A DNA stretch of 64,000 bases from Salipiger pentaromativorans (GTDB lineage: Bacteria; Pseudomonadota; Alphaproteobacteria; Rhodobacterales; Rhodobacteraceae): NCBI RefSeq assembly GCF_024721115.1, contig NZ_JAMDHK010000012.1, positions 1 to 64,000 on the forward strand. The letters are read 5' to 3'. The translations under genes were made by a program, and so were the position numbers. Positions 46,199-55,169 of this stretch are shown here, in pieces. Below the pieces are notes generated by a model. The model saw only the letters and a list, made by a program, of their open reading frames with translations. It ran no database searches and was not told where the DNA came from. Each line of letters opens with the position of its first letter. Positions within the stretch are counted from its first letter, which is position 1.

Positions 46199-46927
46199 TC
46201 AGCTCCCCAAACCGGGAATGAAGGCGCGGCTGGTCGCCGCCAGCGGTGCCAGCGACCCGGGCGCGGCGGCACCGTCTTGTCTCAGCAGCGGGAAGGCGTT
46301 TTTCCGAGGCGTGGGCGGCACCTTGGCCAGGGTTATGGCCGGTCTCGAACGAAGCGCGGCACGCATCTCGCGATAGCGGCGCTTGTAGCGTTCCGCATGT
46401 TTCGGCGTCCGGCTGTGAAAGGCTCCTGCCGCATCCGTCCAGCCACCGGTTTCGGCATAAAGCCTTTGCAGGAACCGCGCGGCATAAAGCGCATTCTTCT
46501 CCGGATCCAGCATGTCGGAGACGGAGGCGAAGGCCCCGCCGTGCCAGCGATGGTTGATCTGGAAACAGCCGAGATCAAAGCTCTGCTCTCCCCTGGCAAG
46601 CTGCTCCGCTGCAAAGCGCTCTGCCTCCCGGCGCGTTGCGAACCAATGGCCTGTCCCCGCCGCGTTGACGGTCCACGGCCAGGGTTGGACGGCACCATCG
46701 ACGCTGCGGCCGGTTTCGGAGCGCGTGATCGCCATCAGCACCTCTTTCGGTACGCCCGTCCGGCGTGCCGCCTCGGCCGCAGCCGTGTCGCAGGCCGTGG
46801 AGGGGATTGCCCCCGCCGGCCCGGCGAGCGCTGCCACAAGCCAGAGCAACCAGGCACCCGATACCATCCAGCGGCAACCAGCGCGCCTGACCAAGCCAAT
46901 GGCCCTGTCGCTATCGGGGAAGATCAT
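46199..46927 (-). CDS. Lytic transglycosylase in the flagellar export operon
   Basis: The 242-residue product has an N-terminal hydrophobic signal (about 21-40, ending GAIP) and an SLT-type domain: VPKEVLMAITRSETGR with the candidate catalytic Glu71, QSFDLGCFQINHRWHG and NALYAARFLQRLYAETGGW. It would cut peptidoglycan to let the rod through, complementing the FlgJ that lacks this domain; SltF of Rhodobacter sphaeroides plays this role. Three starts are possible (46954, 46927, 46867); 46927 is preferred because GGTGGA lies five bases before it. Two bases separate it from flhA. Confidence 0.85.
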   Translation of the reverse strand: MIFPDSDRAIGLVRRAGCRWMVSGAWLLWLVAALAGPAGAIPSTACDTAAAEAARRTGVPKEVLMAITRSETGRSVDGAVQPWPWTVNAAGTGHWFATRREAERFAAEQLARGEQSFDLGCFQINHRWHGGAFASVSDMLDPEKNALYAARFLQRLYAETGGWTDAAGAFHSRTPKHAERYKRRYREMRAALRSRPAITLAKVPPTPRKNAFPLLRQDGAAAPGSLAPLAATSRAFIPGLGS

Positions 46928-47005
46928 TCTGATCCACCATCCTTCTGAGATCATCGTCGTTATCGCTACAGGGCAGCGGTTTAATTTTCGTAAGCGCGAC
47001 CCGGG

Positions 47006-49201
47006 TCAATCGCCGGACATCCGGGTGTCTTCAAGCAACGCACGCAGGGTGTCGCGTGTCTTTTCCCCCGATCCCACAAGGCTTTCGGCCAGGGCGAGGC
47101 TGGGCGCGCCGCCGGTGGGGTCGGGCAGATCCGACTGGACCAGTTCGGCAGTGGCCGCGAGCGAATCCGCCTGCCCGTCCAGCGCCGGCCAATCGCCGGC
47201 GAGCCAGGCGGCCGCGCGCGACTCTCCACTGTCTCCCAGTGTCGCATAGGCGGTTCGGGCATAGTCGAAATCGCCCATCATCCGCCGCGCCTCGGCCCGC
47301 AAACGCAGCACATCGTCACCCTGCAGCCCGATCAGCGCAATTTCCGCCGCCTCTGGTTCGGAACCTGCAAGGTGAATCCGCGCCGCCATCAGACGGGTCG
47401 CACGCGCCGCAGGATCTACCCCCTCGAGTGCCACCCAGCGCGCCGCCGCGCCCGAAAATCCGAGATCGAGGAGACGGCCGGCCACCGCCAGCGCCGCCTC
47501 CGGCATCACAAACCTGTCGAACCGATCCGCCTGTGCTACGGCCTGTTTCAGAAATTCCGTATCCGGCGCCTGCTCTGCCATCAACGCCAGCATCTCGGAC
47601 GCGGCCTTGGTGCGGATCCGGTCCGGATAGTCGCGTTTTTCCCGGAAGGCCCGGGCGGCCGCATCGAACTCCCCGTTGGCGGCCAACGCCCGCAGATGTG
47701 CCAACCACAGCTCGGGGCCCTTCTCGGTCTGGCGCAGTTCGGTCGCATAGGTCCCGGAAAGCGCCGTCATCGTCTCATCGACCGGACGGCCCTGTTCCGT
47801 TGCAATTTCGATCACTTCGGCAACCGCGTCGGGCGCATACGGCCCGGGGCCGTGGGCAACCTCCTTCAGGACCGCCTGCGCCTGATCCACCGCGCCCTCC
47901 AGCCGGTCGATCTGTGCACCGCTATAAGCCATATCCTCGCTGTGTCCGCCGGTGGCCCGCGCCAAGCGCGACAGCAGATTCCGCGCCGCCTCGGCAGCCC
48001 CTTCCTCGGCCAGCCGCGTCGACAGACGTGGACCCAGCAAGGCACGCAGCGGCAGCGGCAGCGCCTCGAAACTTCGGCGGATCGCCTTGTCGTTGACCGG
48101 CGCATCCTTCGGCAATTCCACCGACCCGGCCAGTGCCCAGAGCGCCGCCGCACCGTCGCAACCGGTCTGACCGGCAAAGACCCCGGCGCGGTCGGGGTGC
48201 CCGTCGACAATCCCCGCAAGCGCCATCAACACCGGGTCGGGCGGATCGGGAGAAAGATCGAGCAGCGCGCGCGCCTCCGCGCCGAAGCCGACCGAAATAT
48301 AGGCCCGGACCAGCGCGGTCAGCGCCTCCGGATCGAGCTTGTCAAACTCCCCATAAAGCCGGGCACGCAGATCGGGAACGGTTTCGGTCAATGGCTCCGT
48401 GCCGCCCCAGGAGGCAACGTCGAACAAATCGTCGGACAGGCAGGAGCTGCCTCCGATCCGGATGCGGGCCTGCGGGTCATGAAGGTCGGCCTCTGTGATC
48501 GCAGCTGCGATGCTGTCCTGTGCGGTAGGAACAATACTGCGGTCCGGCGCCGGGCCTGCTTCTGCTCCCGACTGCTCGTCCGCCGGTGGGGGACGGGAGA
48601 TCTCCTGCAAGGCCGGGTCCAGCAGACCCTCGGTGGCGGCGGTGGCCAATTGTTCCGCCAGCATCCGCTCGAACACCCCGGGTTCGAGAGACGGCGCCAC
48701 CTTGTCATCGTTCCGGAGCTGCGCGTCGGGTGGCGTTTGCAGGGAAAATTTCGGCAACAGAACATTCTCCGCCCGAGCCGGCCCGATGCCGGGATTGGCA
48801 CCGATCCGCAGCCCTGAAAGCGCGGATGGTGCAGATGGATCGGCGGGGCGAAGATCGACCACCAGCATTCGATCCCGCAGCAGAAAGGCCTCGGCATCGC
48901 AGGCACAGCCGAGGTCGATGGTCATGCCTTGCCCGTCCGGCAAAGCGCTCAACCCGGCGACCCGTGCCCGGTCGATCCGGTCGAAGGCTCGAGACAGGTC
49001 GAACCGGTAGCCCGCCCGCCCGAACCGGATTTGCACCTTCCCGGCTTCGGTCTGGTCCAGCTCCCAGGCCGTGCCCGCGGGCACATCCAGCACCAGCCGG
49101 GTGAAATCCCCGTGTTCGCCCGAGCGCACCGGGATCTCCTGCGCAGTCGCCGGCCAGGCCGAAATCCAGAAGAGCAGCAGGCTGGCACAGATCCGGATCA
49201 T
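47006..49201 (-). CDS. Large periplasmic protein coupled to motA
   Basis: The 731-residue product has a signal peptide (1-20, ending ATA). Residues about 22-118 resemble an AMIN-like beta domain (FTRLVLDVPAG, KVQIRFGRAGY, MLVVDLRPAD). About 125-240 is a Pro/Ala-rich linker. Residues about 245-725 are helical and look like TPR or similar repeats (LVRAYISVGFGAEARALLDL; HLRALAANGEFDAAARAFRE; RRMMGDFDYARTAYATLGD). It overlaps motA by four bases (ATGA) and must be made with it. I do not recognise a named family. A periplasmic motor or stator-assembly role is an inference from position and layout. Confidence 0.75.
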   Translation of the reverse strand: MIRICASLLLFWISAWPATAQEIPVRSGEHGDFTRLVLDVPAGTAWELDQTEAGKVQIRFGRAGYRFDLSRAFDRIDRARVAGLSALPDGQGMTIDLGCACDAEAFLLRDRMLVVDLRPADPSAPSALSGLRIGANPGIGPARAENVLLPKFSLQTPPDAQLRNDDKVAPSLEPGVFERMLAEQLATAATEGLLDPALQEISRPPPADEQSGAEAGPAPDRSIVPTAQDSIAAAITEADLHDPQARIRIGGSSCLSDDLFDVASWGGTEPLTETVPDLRARLYGEFDKLDPEALTALVRAYISVGFGAEARALLDLSPDPPDPVLMALAGIVDGHPDRAGVFAGQTGCDGAAALWALAGSVELPKDAPVNDKAIRRSFEALPLPLRALLGPRLSTRLAEEGAAEAARNLLSRLARATGGHSEDMAYSGAQIDRLEGAVDQAQAVLKEVAHGPGPYAPDAVAEVIEIATEQGRPVDETMTALSGTYATELRQTEKGPELWLAHLRALAANGEFDAAARAFREKRDYPDRIRTKAASEMLALMAEQAPDTEFLKQAVAQADRFDRFVMPEAALAVAGRLLDLGFSGAAARWVALEGVDPAARATRLMAARIHLAGSEPEAAEIALIGLQGDDVLRLRAEARRMMGDFDYARTAYATLGDSGESRAAAWLAGDWPALDGQADSLAATAELVQSDLPDPTGGAPSLALAESLVGSGEKTRDTLRALLEDTRMSGD

Positions 49202-50067
49202 GCCGCCGCCTGCTTGACCGATTTCAAGGCTTCCTCGAGATCCACAAAGCTTGGCCGGAAATGCGCGGGCGTGTTCTGACGCCCGACCTCGATGCAGATA
49301 TTGGTGGCATGATTGTGCAGGTTCGCCACCAGAACCTCGCGGATCAGCTGGTAGAAATGCAGATCGTCCTCGACCACAGCCTTCACCTTGACCGCGAAGG
49401 GCCCGGCAAAGCCATAGGCCATGAAGACACCCAGAAAAGTGCCGACCAGCGCGCCGCCGATCAGCTTGCCCAGCACTTCCGGCGGCTGGTCGATCGAGCC
49501 CATGGTCTTGATCACCCCCAGCACAGCGGCCACGATGCCCAGCGCGGGCAGCCCGTCGGCGAGGCTTTGCAGCGCGTGGCTGGAATGCAACCGATGATGC
49601 TCCAGCGCCTCGAGGCGCTTGTCGAGCACCTCTTCGACCTGATGCGGGTCGTCGTAGTTCATCGACATCGAGCGCATCGTGTCGCAGATCAGTTCCACCG
49701 CGATCTTGTCGCCCTGGATCTTGGGGTATTTGGAGAAAATCACCGATTCTCCTGGCGATTCAACATGTTCCTCAATCGCGACGGGACTCTGCCGCGCCAG
49801 GCGGATCAGTTCGAAGAGCAGGCAAAGCAGATCCTTGTAATCGCCGGGCTTCCACTTCGCGCCTTTGAACACCTTGCCGATATCGGCGACCGTGTGTTTC
49901 ACCACCCCTATGTCATTGCCGATCAGAAAGGTGCCCAGCGCCGCGCCACCGATGATCATCATCTCGAAGGGCAGCGCCTTGAGAATGATCGCCATCTTCC
50001 CGCCGGCCAGGATGTATCCGCCGAACACCATGGCGAAAATCACAACGATCCCGATGAGTCCCAGCAT
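49198..50067 (-). CDS. motA: Flagellar stator protein MotA
   Basis: The 289-residue protein has four membrane helices (about 2-20, 32-50, 168-190, 200-222) and the long cytoplasmic loop with the charged residues that contact FliG. The signature ALQSLADGLPALGIVAAVLGVIKTMG includes the conserved proline. It conducts protons with MotB, encoded 5 kb away at 55.2 kb. The start is ATG at 50067 with GAAGGAG upstream. Confidence 0.95.
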   Translation of the reverse strand: MLGLIGIVVIFAMVFGGYILAGGKMAIILKALPFEMMIIGGAALGTFLIGNDIGVVKHTVADIGKVFKGAKWKPGDYKDLLCLLFELIRLARQSPVAIEEHVESPGESVIFSKYPKIQGDKIAVELICDTMRSMSMNYDDPHQVEEVLDKRLEALEHHRLHSSHALQSLADGLPALGIVAAVLGVIKTMGSIDQPPEVLGKLIGGALVGTFLGVFMAYGFAGPFAVKVKAVVEDDLHFYQLIREVLVANLHNHATNICIEVGRQNTPAHFRPSFVDLEEALKSVKQAAA

Positions 50068-50157
50068 TGGGGCGACTCCTTCACCAAATTCGAGAGGACA
50101 GTATCCCGCCAGCGGTTAAGAAAGGGTCTGCGCCGGCTGCTTCCGCGCGAACCCGCG

Positions 50158-51258
50158 CTACATCACGACAAATTCCGCGTGCAGCGCCCCCGCCGCCTTG
50201 ATGCTCTTGAGGATGTCGATCATGTCGCGCGGCGACACACCCAGCGCGTTCAGCCCGGCGATCACCTCGGACAGCGTGGTGCCCTCCGGAATTTCGGCCA
50301 GGCCGATACCGGGTTCCTCGATGATGCCGGCGGTGCTGCGCGGCACCACCACCGTCTGCCCCTCGGCAAAGGGATTGGGCTGCACCGCAATGGGCGTTTC
50401 CTGAATCCGCAGCGTCAGATTGCCCTGAGACACCGCCACCCGTGAAATACGCACATCCTCGCCCATCACGATGGTTCCCGAGCGTTGATCGACCACCACG
50501 CGCGCGCGCCGTTCCGGCTCGACCGGCAGATTCTCGATGGCCACAACGGTCCGTGCCGGGGTTCCCAGCCCGGTGCGGCGCAGATCGACCGACACCGTGC
50601 CCGCGTCGAGCATCTGCGCGGCGCGGTTTCCGATGCGCCGGTTGATGGCATTCTCGATGCGCGCCGCAGTGGTGAAGTCGGGCTCGCGCAGCGCCAGGCG
50701 CAGACTCGACAATTGGGTGAAGTCAAATTCCACCTCACGCTCGATCCGCGCGCCCGCGGGAATGACCCCCGAGGTCGGCACCCCCTGAACCACGCGGGCC
50801 GCATCGCCCTGGGCCTCGACCCCACCTGCGATGATTGTACCCTGCGCCACCGCATAGATCTGACCGTCCGCCGCGTTCAGCGGGGTCATGATCAGCGTGC
50901 CGCCCAGAAGACTCTTGGCATCGCCGATCGCCGACACGGTCACGTCGATCTGACTGCCCGCACGGGAAAACGGCGGCAGGCGGCCCGTCACAAAAACCGC
51001 CGCGACATTGCGTGGCCGAAACTGTTCGCCGGTGACATTCACCCCGAGCCGCTCGAGAATGTTCTGCATGATCTCTTCAGTAAAGGGCGCGTTGCGCAAC
51101 CCGTCTCCGGTACCGTTTAACCCCACCACCAGCCCGTAGCCGACCAGATCGTTCGAGCGGACGCCATCGACCTCGACCAGATCCTTGATCCGGACCGATT
51201 GCGCCTGCACCGGTGACACCGCAAGAAGCAGCGCCAGGACCATGAGGGCGCGGATCAT
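50158..51258 (-). CDS. flgI: Flagellar P-ring protein FlgI
   Basis: The 366-residue exported protein (signal peptide 1-19, ending VQA) matches FlgI throughout: VRIKDLVEVDGVRSNDLVGYGLVVGLNGTGD, NVAAVFVTGRLPPFSRAGSQIDVTVSAIGDAKSL, IVMGEDVRISRVAVSQGNLT and the C-terminus. It polymerises in the peptidoglycan layer with help from FlgA. It overlaps flgL by four bases. Confidence 0.97.
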   Translation of the reverse strand: MIRALMVLALLLAVSPVQAQSVRIKDLVEVDGVRSNDLVGYGLVVGLNGTGDGLRNAPFTEEIMQNILERLGVNVTGEQFRPRNVAAVFVTGRLPPFSRAGSQIDVTVSAIGDAKSLLGGTLIMTPLNAADGQIYAVAQGTIIAGGVEAQGDAARVVQGVPTSGVIPAGARIEREVEFDFTQLSSLRLALREPDFTTAARIENAINRRIGNRAAQMLDAGTVSVDLRRTGLGTPARTVVAIENLPVEPERRARVVVDQRSGTIVMGEDVRISRVAVSQGNLTLRIQETPIAVQPNPFAEGQTVVVPRSTAGIIEEPGIGLAEIPEGTTLSEVIAGLNALGVSPRDMIDILKSIKAAGALHAEFVVM

Positions 51259-52259
51259 CTGAGGAACTCCACCAGGGACAGCCGCGAGGATCGGACGGTA
51301 ATGGCATAAAGCGTCTCGAGCTGGGCGCGGGTGTTCTCGTATCGGGTGGCGGTTTCGAACTCGTCCGTGCCCACCAGCTCGAGCCGCGCCAGGCTGGTCG
51401 CCGTGCGCTCGGCGGAATTGCGCGTGGCGGTCTCTTCGATCCGCTGTTCCAGCGCCCCGAGCCCGGCACGCAGCTCGACCATGCTGGCCTGCGCGGTCTG
51501 CAGATCCAGCGCCGCGTTGGAAATCAGCCCGGTTTTGACGTCATCGGACAGGGCAAGGCTTTGATCGCTCGCCAGCGCCGCCTTGGCGACCGCCTTGAGC
51601 ATGTCCCGGAAGACCGGGTCGTTGGCACGAATATCGACGTTTGTGCTGTCGGTCCGGCTGAGCTGCAACGGCGCCAGCGCGGTGTCGGACCCGAGATAGC
51701 CATCGGTTTCGAACCCGCCGCCAGCGCTGTCGAACCAGATGTCCAACTCCGCCTCGATCCCGGCAACCGTGGTCTGGCCGGCGAGAGCGACACTCAATTC
51801 CGCTATCAGAGCATCGCTGTCGATCACCGACGGGCTGTCGGTGGCGGTGCCGGAAAACAGGAACCGCCCCGCGACCGACCGGTTCAGCCCGTTCACCATC
51901 TGGCCCAGCGCGTTTTCCGCAGCGCCCGAGAGGGTCTGGAACATCTCTTCATTCGGGGTCAGCTCGACCGAGAGCAGAACTTGCGACAATTGTTCGGACC
52001 GGTCCTGGATCTCTTCGAGCGTGGTTTGCATCGTACCGGTCAGAAAGGCTGCCTCGGTCGTGTTCACGCGATAGGTTTCAAGCTGCGCCAGGCTGCGGTC
52101 GATGGCCACAAGCGCGGTGACATCGCCGCCCAGATGCGCCGCCGGATCGCTCACGAAACCGGTGGCGATCTCGGTGCCGAGCCGGTCGAGATCGCGGTTC
52201 AGCCGGGTCTGATGCGTTCGCAGCACCAACGTTCGGGCTAGATCGCCAACAGTGTCCAT
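51255..52259 (-). CDS. flgL: Hook-filament junction protein FlgL
   Basis: The 334-residue protein is flagellin-like at both ends (LVLRTHQTRLNRDLDRLGTEIATG; TARAQLETLYAITVRSSRLSL) and has the GRFLFSGTATDSP motif typical of FlgL. It lies between flgK and flgI. The chaperone candidate FlgN is at 31.8 kb. Confidence 0.9.
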   Translation of the reverse strand: MDTVGDLARTLVLRTHQTRLNRDLDRLGTEIATGFVSDPAAHLGGDVTALVAIDRSLAQLETYRVNTTEAAFLTGTMQTTLEEIQDRSEQLSQVLLSVELTPNEEMFQTLSGAAENALGQMVNGLNRSVAGRFLFSGTATDSPSVIDSDALIAELSVALAGQTTVAGIEAELDIWFDSAGGGFETDGYLGSDTALAPLQLSRTDSTNVDIRANDPVFRDMLKAVAKAALASDQSLALSDDVKTGLISNAALDLQTAQASMVELRAGLGALEQRIEETATRNSAERTATSLARLELVGTDEFETATRYENTRAQLETLYAITVRSSRLSLVEFLR

Positions 52260-52269
52260 GAGGGCCTCC

Positions 52270-53730
52270 TCAGATAGTCAGAAGGGTCTGCATCAGCTCG
52301 TCCACCGTGCTGATGACCCGGGCGTTTGCGGCGTATTGCTGTTCGATGCGCATCAGATCCTGCAATTCGGCGTCGGTATCGACGCCCTTGGAAAGTTCCA
52401 GCTCTCTCAGCGCGGTATTCTGGGCGGCGCCGAAGCTCTGCTCGCCATCGGCGCGAAGGCGAGCGGCCGAGATCGCGGAATAGAAATCCGCCACATGCTG
52501 ACCGAAGCTGCTGGCCCCGGTGCCAAGGCTGGTCGAGCCGGGCACCTCCAGGCTTTCCAGCGCATCGGAATAGGCCTGCAACAGCCGCGCATCGCCCACA
52601 TCGCCCTGGCTGGCGGCCCCCAGCCCGTCGCGCAGCCGCCAGGTGCCGGTGCCGCCGGGATCGACAAGCGGGTTGAGCGAGATCCGGCCGGCGAGACCGG
52701 TTTCATCCAGCGCATCGAACGCCGCACCGCCATCGGTGAACAGCCCCGAGTCGGTCGCCGCCAGCGTGCTGTCGGGCCCACCCGGGGCAAAACGTTCGAT
52801 GAGATCGCGGGCGATCCCGTCCAGCGCCGCCTGCATATCGGGGGCGACCGTGTCGCGGATCTGGAACTGCGCGCCAAGGGTCCCGCCGCCAAGCGGGCCC
52901 TCGTTGCTGCTGTTGACCGGCACCCCCCCGAGGGTGAGCCCCGACAGCAGCGCGTTGTCCAGCGTCATCCAGGCAGTCACAGGGTCCTGCGCGGTGAATC
53001 CGATCTCGACCGGCTCGCTGTGAATCGTCGGATCGAGCAGCACGGTGCCCGAGGCCGCATAGAGCGCCAACGCGCCATCGTCGCGCGCCACCGTCCGCAG
53101 CGGGACAATCGCCGAGATCCCGTCGATCACCCGCTGACGTTCGTCCAGCAGCGGCGAGGGGTCGCCGTCGCGCAGCGTTCGGTCAGCAATCGCGGCGTTC
53201 AGCGCCTTCACCCGGCCCAGCGCAGTGTTCAGCGTCGCGACCTGCCCAGCGATGGCGCGGTCCGCATCGCCCCGGGCAAGCTGGATCTCATCGCTGATCC
53301 GGTTCAGCGTGCCGGTGAAATCCTCGGCCGCCAGCGCCACGGATTGCAGCCGCTGCGTCGAAGAGGGATCGGAGGCCGCCGACAGCAGCGCGTTCTCGAA
53401 GGCCGAGAAGCGACCGGTCAGCGATCCGGCCGCATCGCTTGTCCCCAGCAGATCCTCGATCCGGCTGGCAAAGGTCTGCATATCCCCGGCAAACCCCGCC
53501 TGCGCGTCAGAGAGCCGCCGGTCGGAAAGCACCGCAAGATCGACATTGCGGCTGACCCTGTCGATGCTGACGCCGCCGGAGGTGCCCGCGGGCCGGGAGG
53601 AGAGATCGAGCGAACGCCGCCCGTAGCTTTCCGTCGTCGCATTGGCGATGTTCGAGGCCACCAGCGCGGCAGCGCGGCTGTTGGCGGTGAGGCCGCTCAG
53701 GGCGTTGGACAAAGCTCCGGAAAGTGACAT
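52270..53730 (-). CDS. flgK: Hook-filament junction protein FlgK
   Basis: The 486-residue protein begins with SLSGALSNALSGLTANSRAAALVASNIANATTESYGRR, the FlgK N-terminus, and ends VNRLEQQYAANARVISTVDELMQTLL-like (IEQQYAANARVISTVDELMQ). It is the first junction protein after the hook and is followed ten bases later by flgL. Confidence 0.94.
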   Translation of the reverse strand: MSLSGALSNALSGLTANSRAAALVASNIANATTESYGRRSLDLSSRPAGTSGGVSIDRVSRNVDLAVLSDRRLSDAQAGFAGDMQTFASRIEDLLGTSDAAGSLTGRFSAFENALLSAASDPSSTQRLQSVALAAEDFTGTLNRISDEIQLARGDADRAIAGQVATLNTALGRVKALNAAIADRTLRDGDPSPLLDERQRVIDGISAIVPLRTVARDDGALALYAASGTVLLDPTIHSEPVEIGFTAQDPVTAWMTLDNALLSGLTLGGVPVNSSNEGPLGGGTLGAQFQIRDTVAPDMQAALDGIARDLIERFAPGGPDSTLAATDSGLFTDGGAAFDALDETGLAGRISLNPLVDPGGTGTWRLRDGLGAASQGDVGDARLLQAYSDALESLEVPGSTSLGTGASSFGQHVADFYSAISAARLRADGEQSFGAAQNTALRELELSKGVDTDAELQDLMRIEQQYAANARVISTVDELMQTLLTI

Positions 53731-53767
53731 TCAGCGGCCTCCCGTCAGGGGCCGATCCCGGGCGGGA

Positions 53768-55066
53768 TCAGCGCTTGATATTGGTGGTTTCCTGCAGCAT
53801 CTCGTCCACGGTCTGGATGACCTTGGCGTTCGAGGAATAGGCGCGCTGCGTCCGGATCATGTCGGTCAGCTCCTGCGCGATATCCGTCGCCGATTCCTGC
53901 CGTGCAAAGGATTTCACGGCGCCGGTCGGGCCGTCGCCCGCGTTCCACAGGAAGTAGGAGCCGCTTTCGGGCGAGGGTTTGAAGGTCGAGCCATCCACCG
54001 CGACCATGCCGTTGTAATTCGGCAGATCCGCCAGCGGCACCTGATAGAGAACGCGGCTTTCGCCGGTGTCGTAAAGCGCGCTGACATAGCCGTTCTCGTC
54101 GACCGCGACCGAGACCATATTGCCGACCGACGACCCGTCCTTGGTGATCGAGATCGGCGCGAAGCTGTCGGAGAGTTGCGACAACCCGCCGTTTTCCCCG
54201 ACCGCGCCGATGTCGAATTCGATCGGGCCGCCCGCGACATCGACACTCAGCAGACCTGTCACCGGATCATAGGCGCCGCCCGAAACCACGGTCACCGCGG
54301 AGATGGTGCCGCCCGCCGCGCGGCTGTCGTCGAAGGTGACGACATATTCGCCGATCACCGCCCCGTCCTGCGCCGAGTCGGTCAGGACGATGGTCCATTC
54401 GTTCGACATGCCGTCGGCCGGAACCGTCGGGGTGAAGGTCATGGAAATGCTCTGCGACACCCCGAGATTGTCGAAATATTCCACCGACAGGTTGTGAACC
54501 TCTCCCGAGGAGCCCGCCTCCGTATCCGTCGCGGGCAGGTTGAGCGCCACCGAGACGGACGTTGTCGGGTCGCCGGTCAGGCTGAGGCTGAACTGCACCG
54601 GCTCGAGCCCGTCGATCGTGTCGCGCGGGTAAGAGGGAATGGAGCCGTCGAGATTGGCCGGCCAGCCCATCAGGTAATAGCCGGATTCGGTCGCCAGAAA
54701 GCCATTCTCGTCCAAGCGGAACGACCCGGTGGAGGTGAGCAGAAGATCGGGCTCGCCCGTGGCCTCGTATTCCGAGGCGGAGACCACCGGCAACATGCCC
54801 AGGCCGTCGACCGCGAGGTCGGTGGCGTTGCTGGTGGTGACGATCGCCCCGCCCTTGTCGATGAGGCGCAGATTATCGACCTGCGTGCCCCCGGCGGTGT
54901 AGGCCCGCTGCGAACTGCCGGACAGCACCAGCGCGGTGAAATCCGTCTCGACCCGGCGATAGCCGTAGGTCGAGGAGTTCGCGATATTGTCGGAAATCGC
55001 GGCCAGCCGGCTGGCATTGCCCGAAAGCCCCGAAACACCGGCATTGAGGGACGAAGAAATGGTCAT
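53768..55066 (-). CDS. flgE: Flagellar hook protein FlgE
   Basis: The 432-residue protein has the hook N-terminus (SSSLNAGVSGLSGNASRLAA, ISDNIANSSTYGYRRVETDF), a variable middle, the FlgE domain (GSFRLDENGFLATESGYYLMGW) and the C-terminus RTQRAYSSNAKVIQTVDEMLQE. It opens the flgE-flgK-flgL-flgI operon; a CtrA-like site lies 59-73 bases before its start. Confidence 0.96.
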   Translation of the reverse strand: MTISSSLNAGVSGLSGNASRLAAISDNIANSSTYGYRRVETDFTALVLSGSSQRAYTAGGTQVDNLRLIDKGGAIVTTSNATDLAVDGLGMLPVVSASEYEATGEPDLLLTSTGSFRLDENGFLATESGYYLMGWPANLDGSIPSYPRDTIDGLEPVQFSLSLTGDPTTSVSVALNLPATDTEAGSSGEVHNLSVEYFDNLGVSQSISMTFTPTVPADGMSNEWTIVLTDSAQDGAVIGEYVVTFDDSRAAGGTISAVTVVSGGAYDPVTGLLSVDVAGGPIEFDIGAVGENGGLSQLSDSFAPISITKDGSSVGNMVSVAVDENGYVSALYDTGESRVLYQVPLADLPNYNGMVAVDGSTFKPSPESGSYFLWNAGDGPTGAVKSFARQESATDIAQELTDMIRTQRAYSSNAKVIQTVDEMLQETTNIKR

Positions 55067-55124
55067 GACACGCCTTTCTGCTGTCTCGATCAGGAATCTC
55101 GGAACAACAGTTACGGACCCCGGC

Positions 55125-55139
55125 TTAACGCGGCGCTAA
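55125..55139 (-). promoter_or_regulatory. CtrA-like site upstream of flgE
   Basis: TTAA-N7-CTAA differs at one position from the CtrA consensus TTAA-N7-TTAA. It lies 59 bases before the flgE start, in the short gap between motB and flgE. Confidence 0.5.
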
Positions 55140-55169
55140 CAGCTAAAATGCAAACGATAACACGGCGGA

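Noticed and set aside
42280-46376. Two long plus-strand frames (666 and 632 codons) opposite flhB, fliR and flhA
   Set aside because: Shadow frames of membrane-protein genes in GC-rich DNA. The real genes show canonical motifs and overlap in operon fashion.
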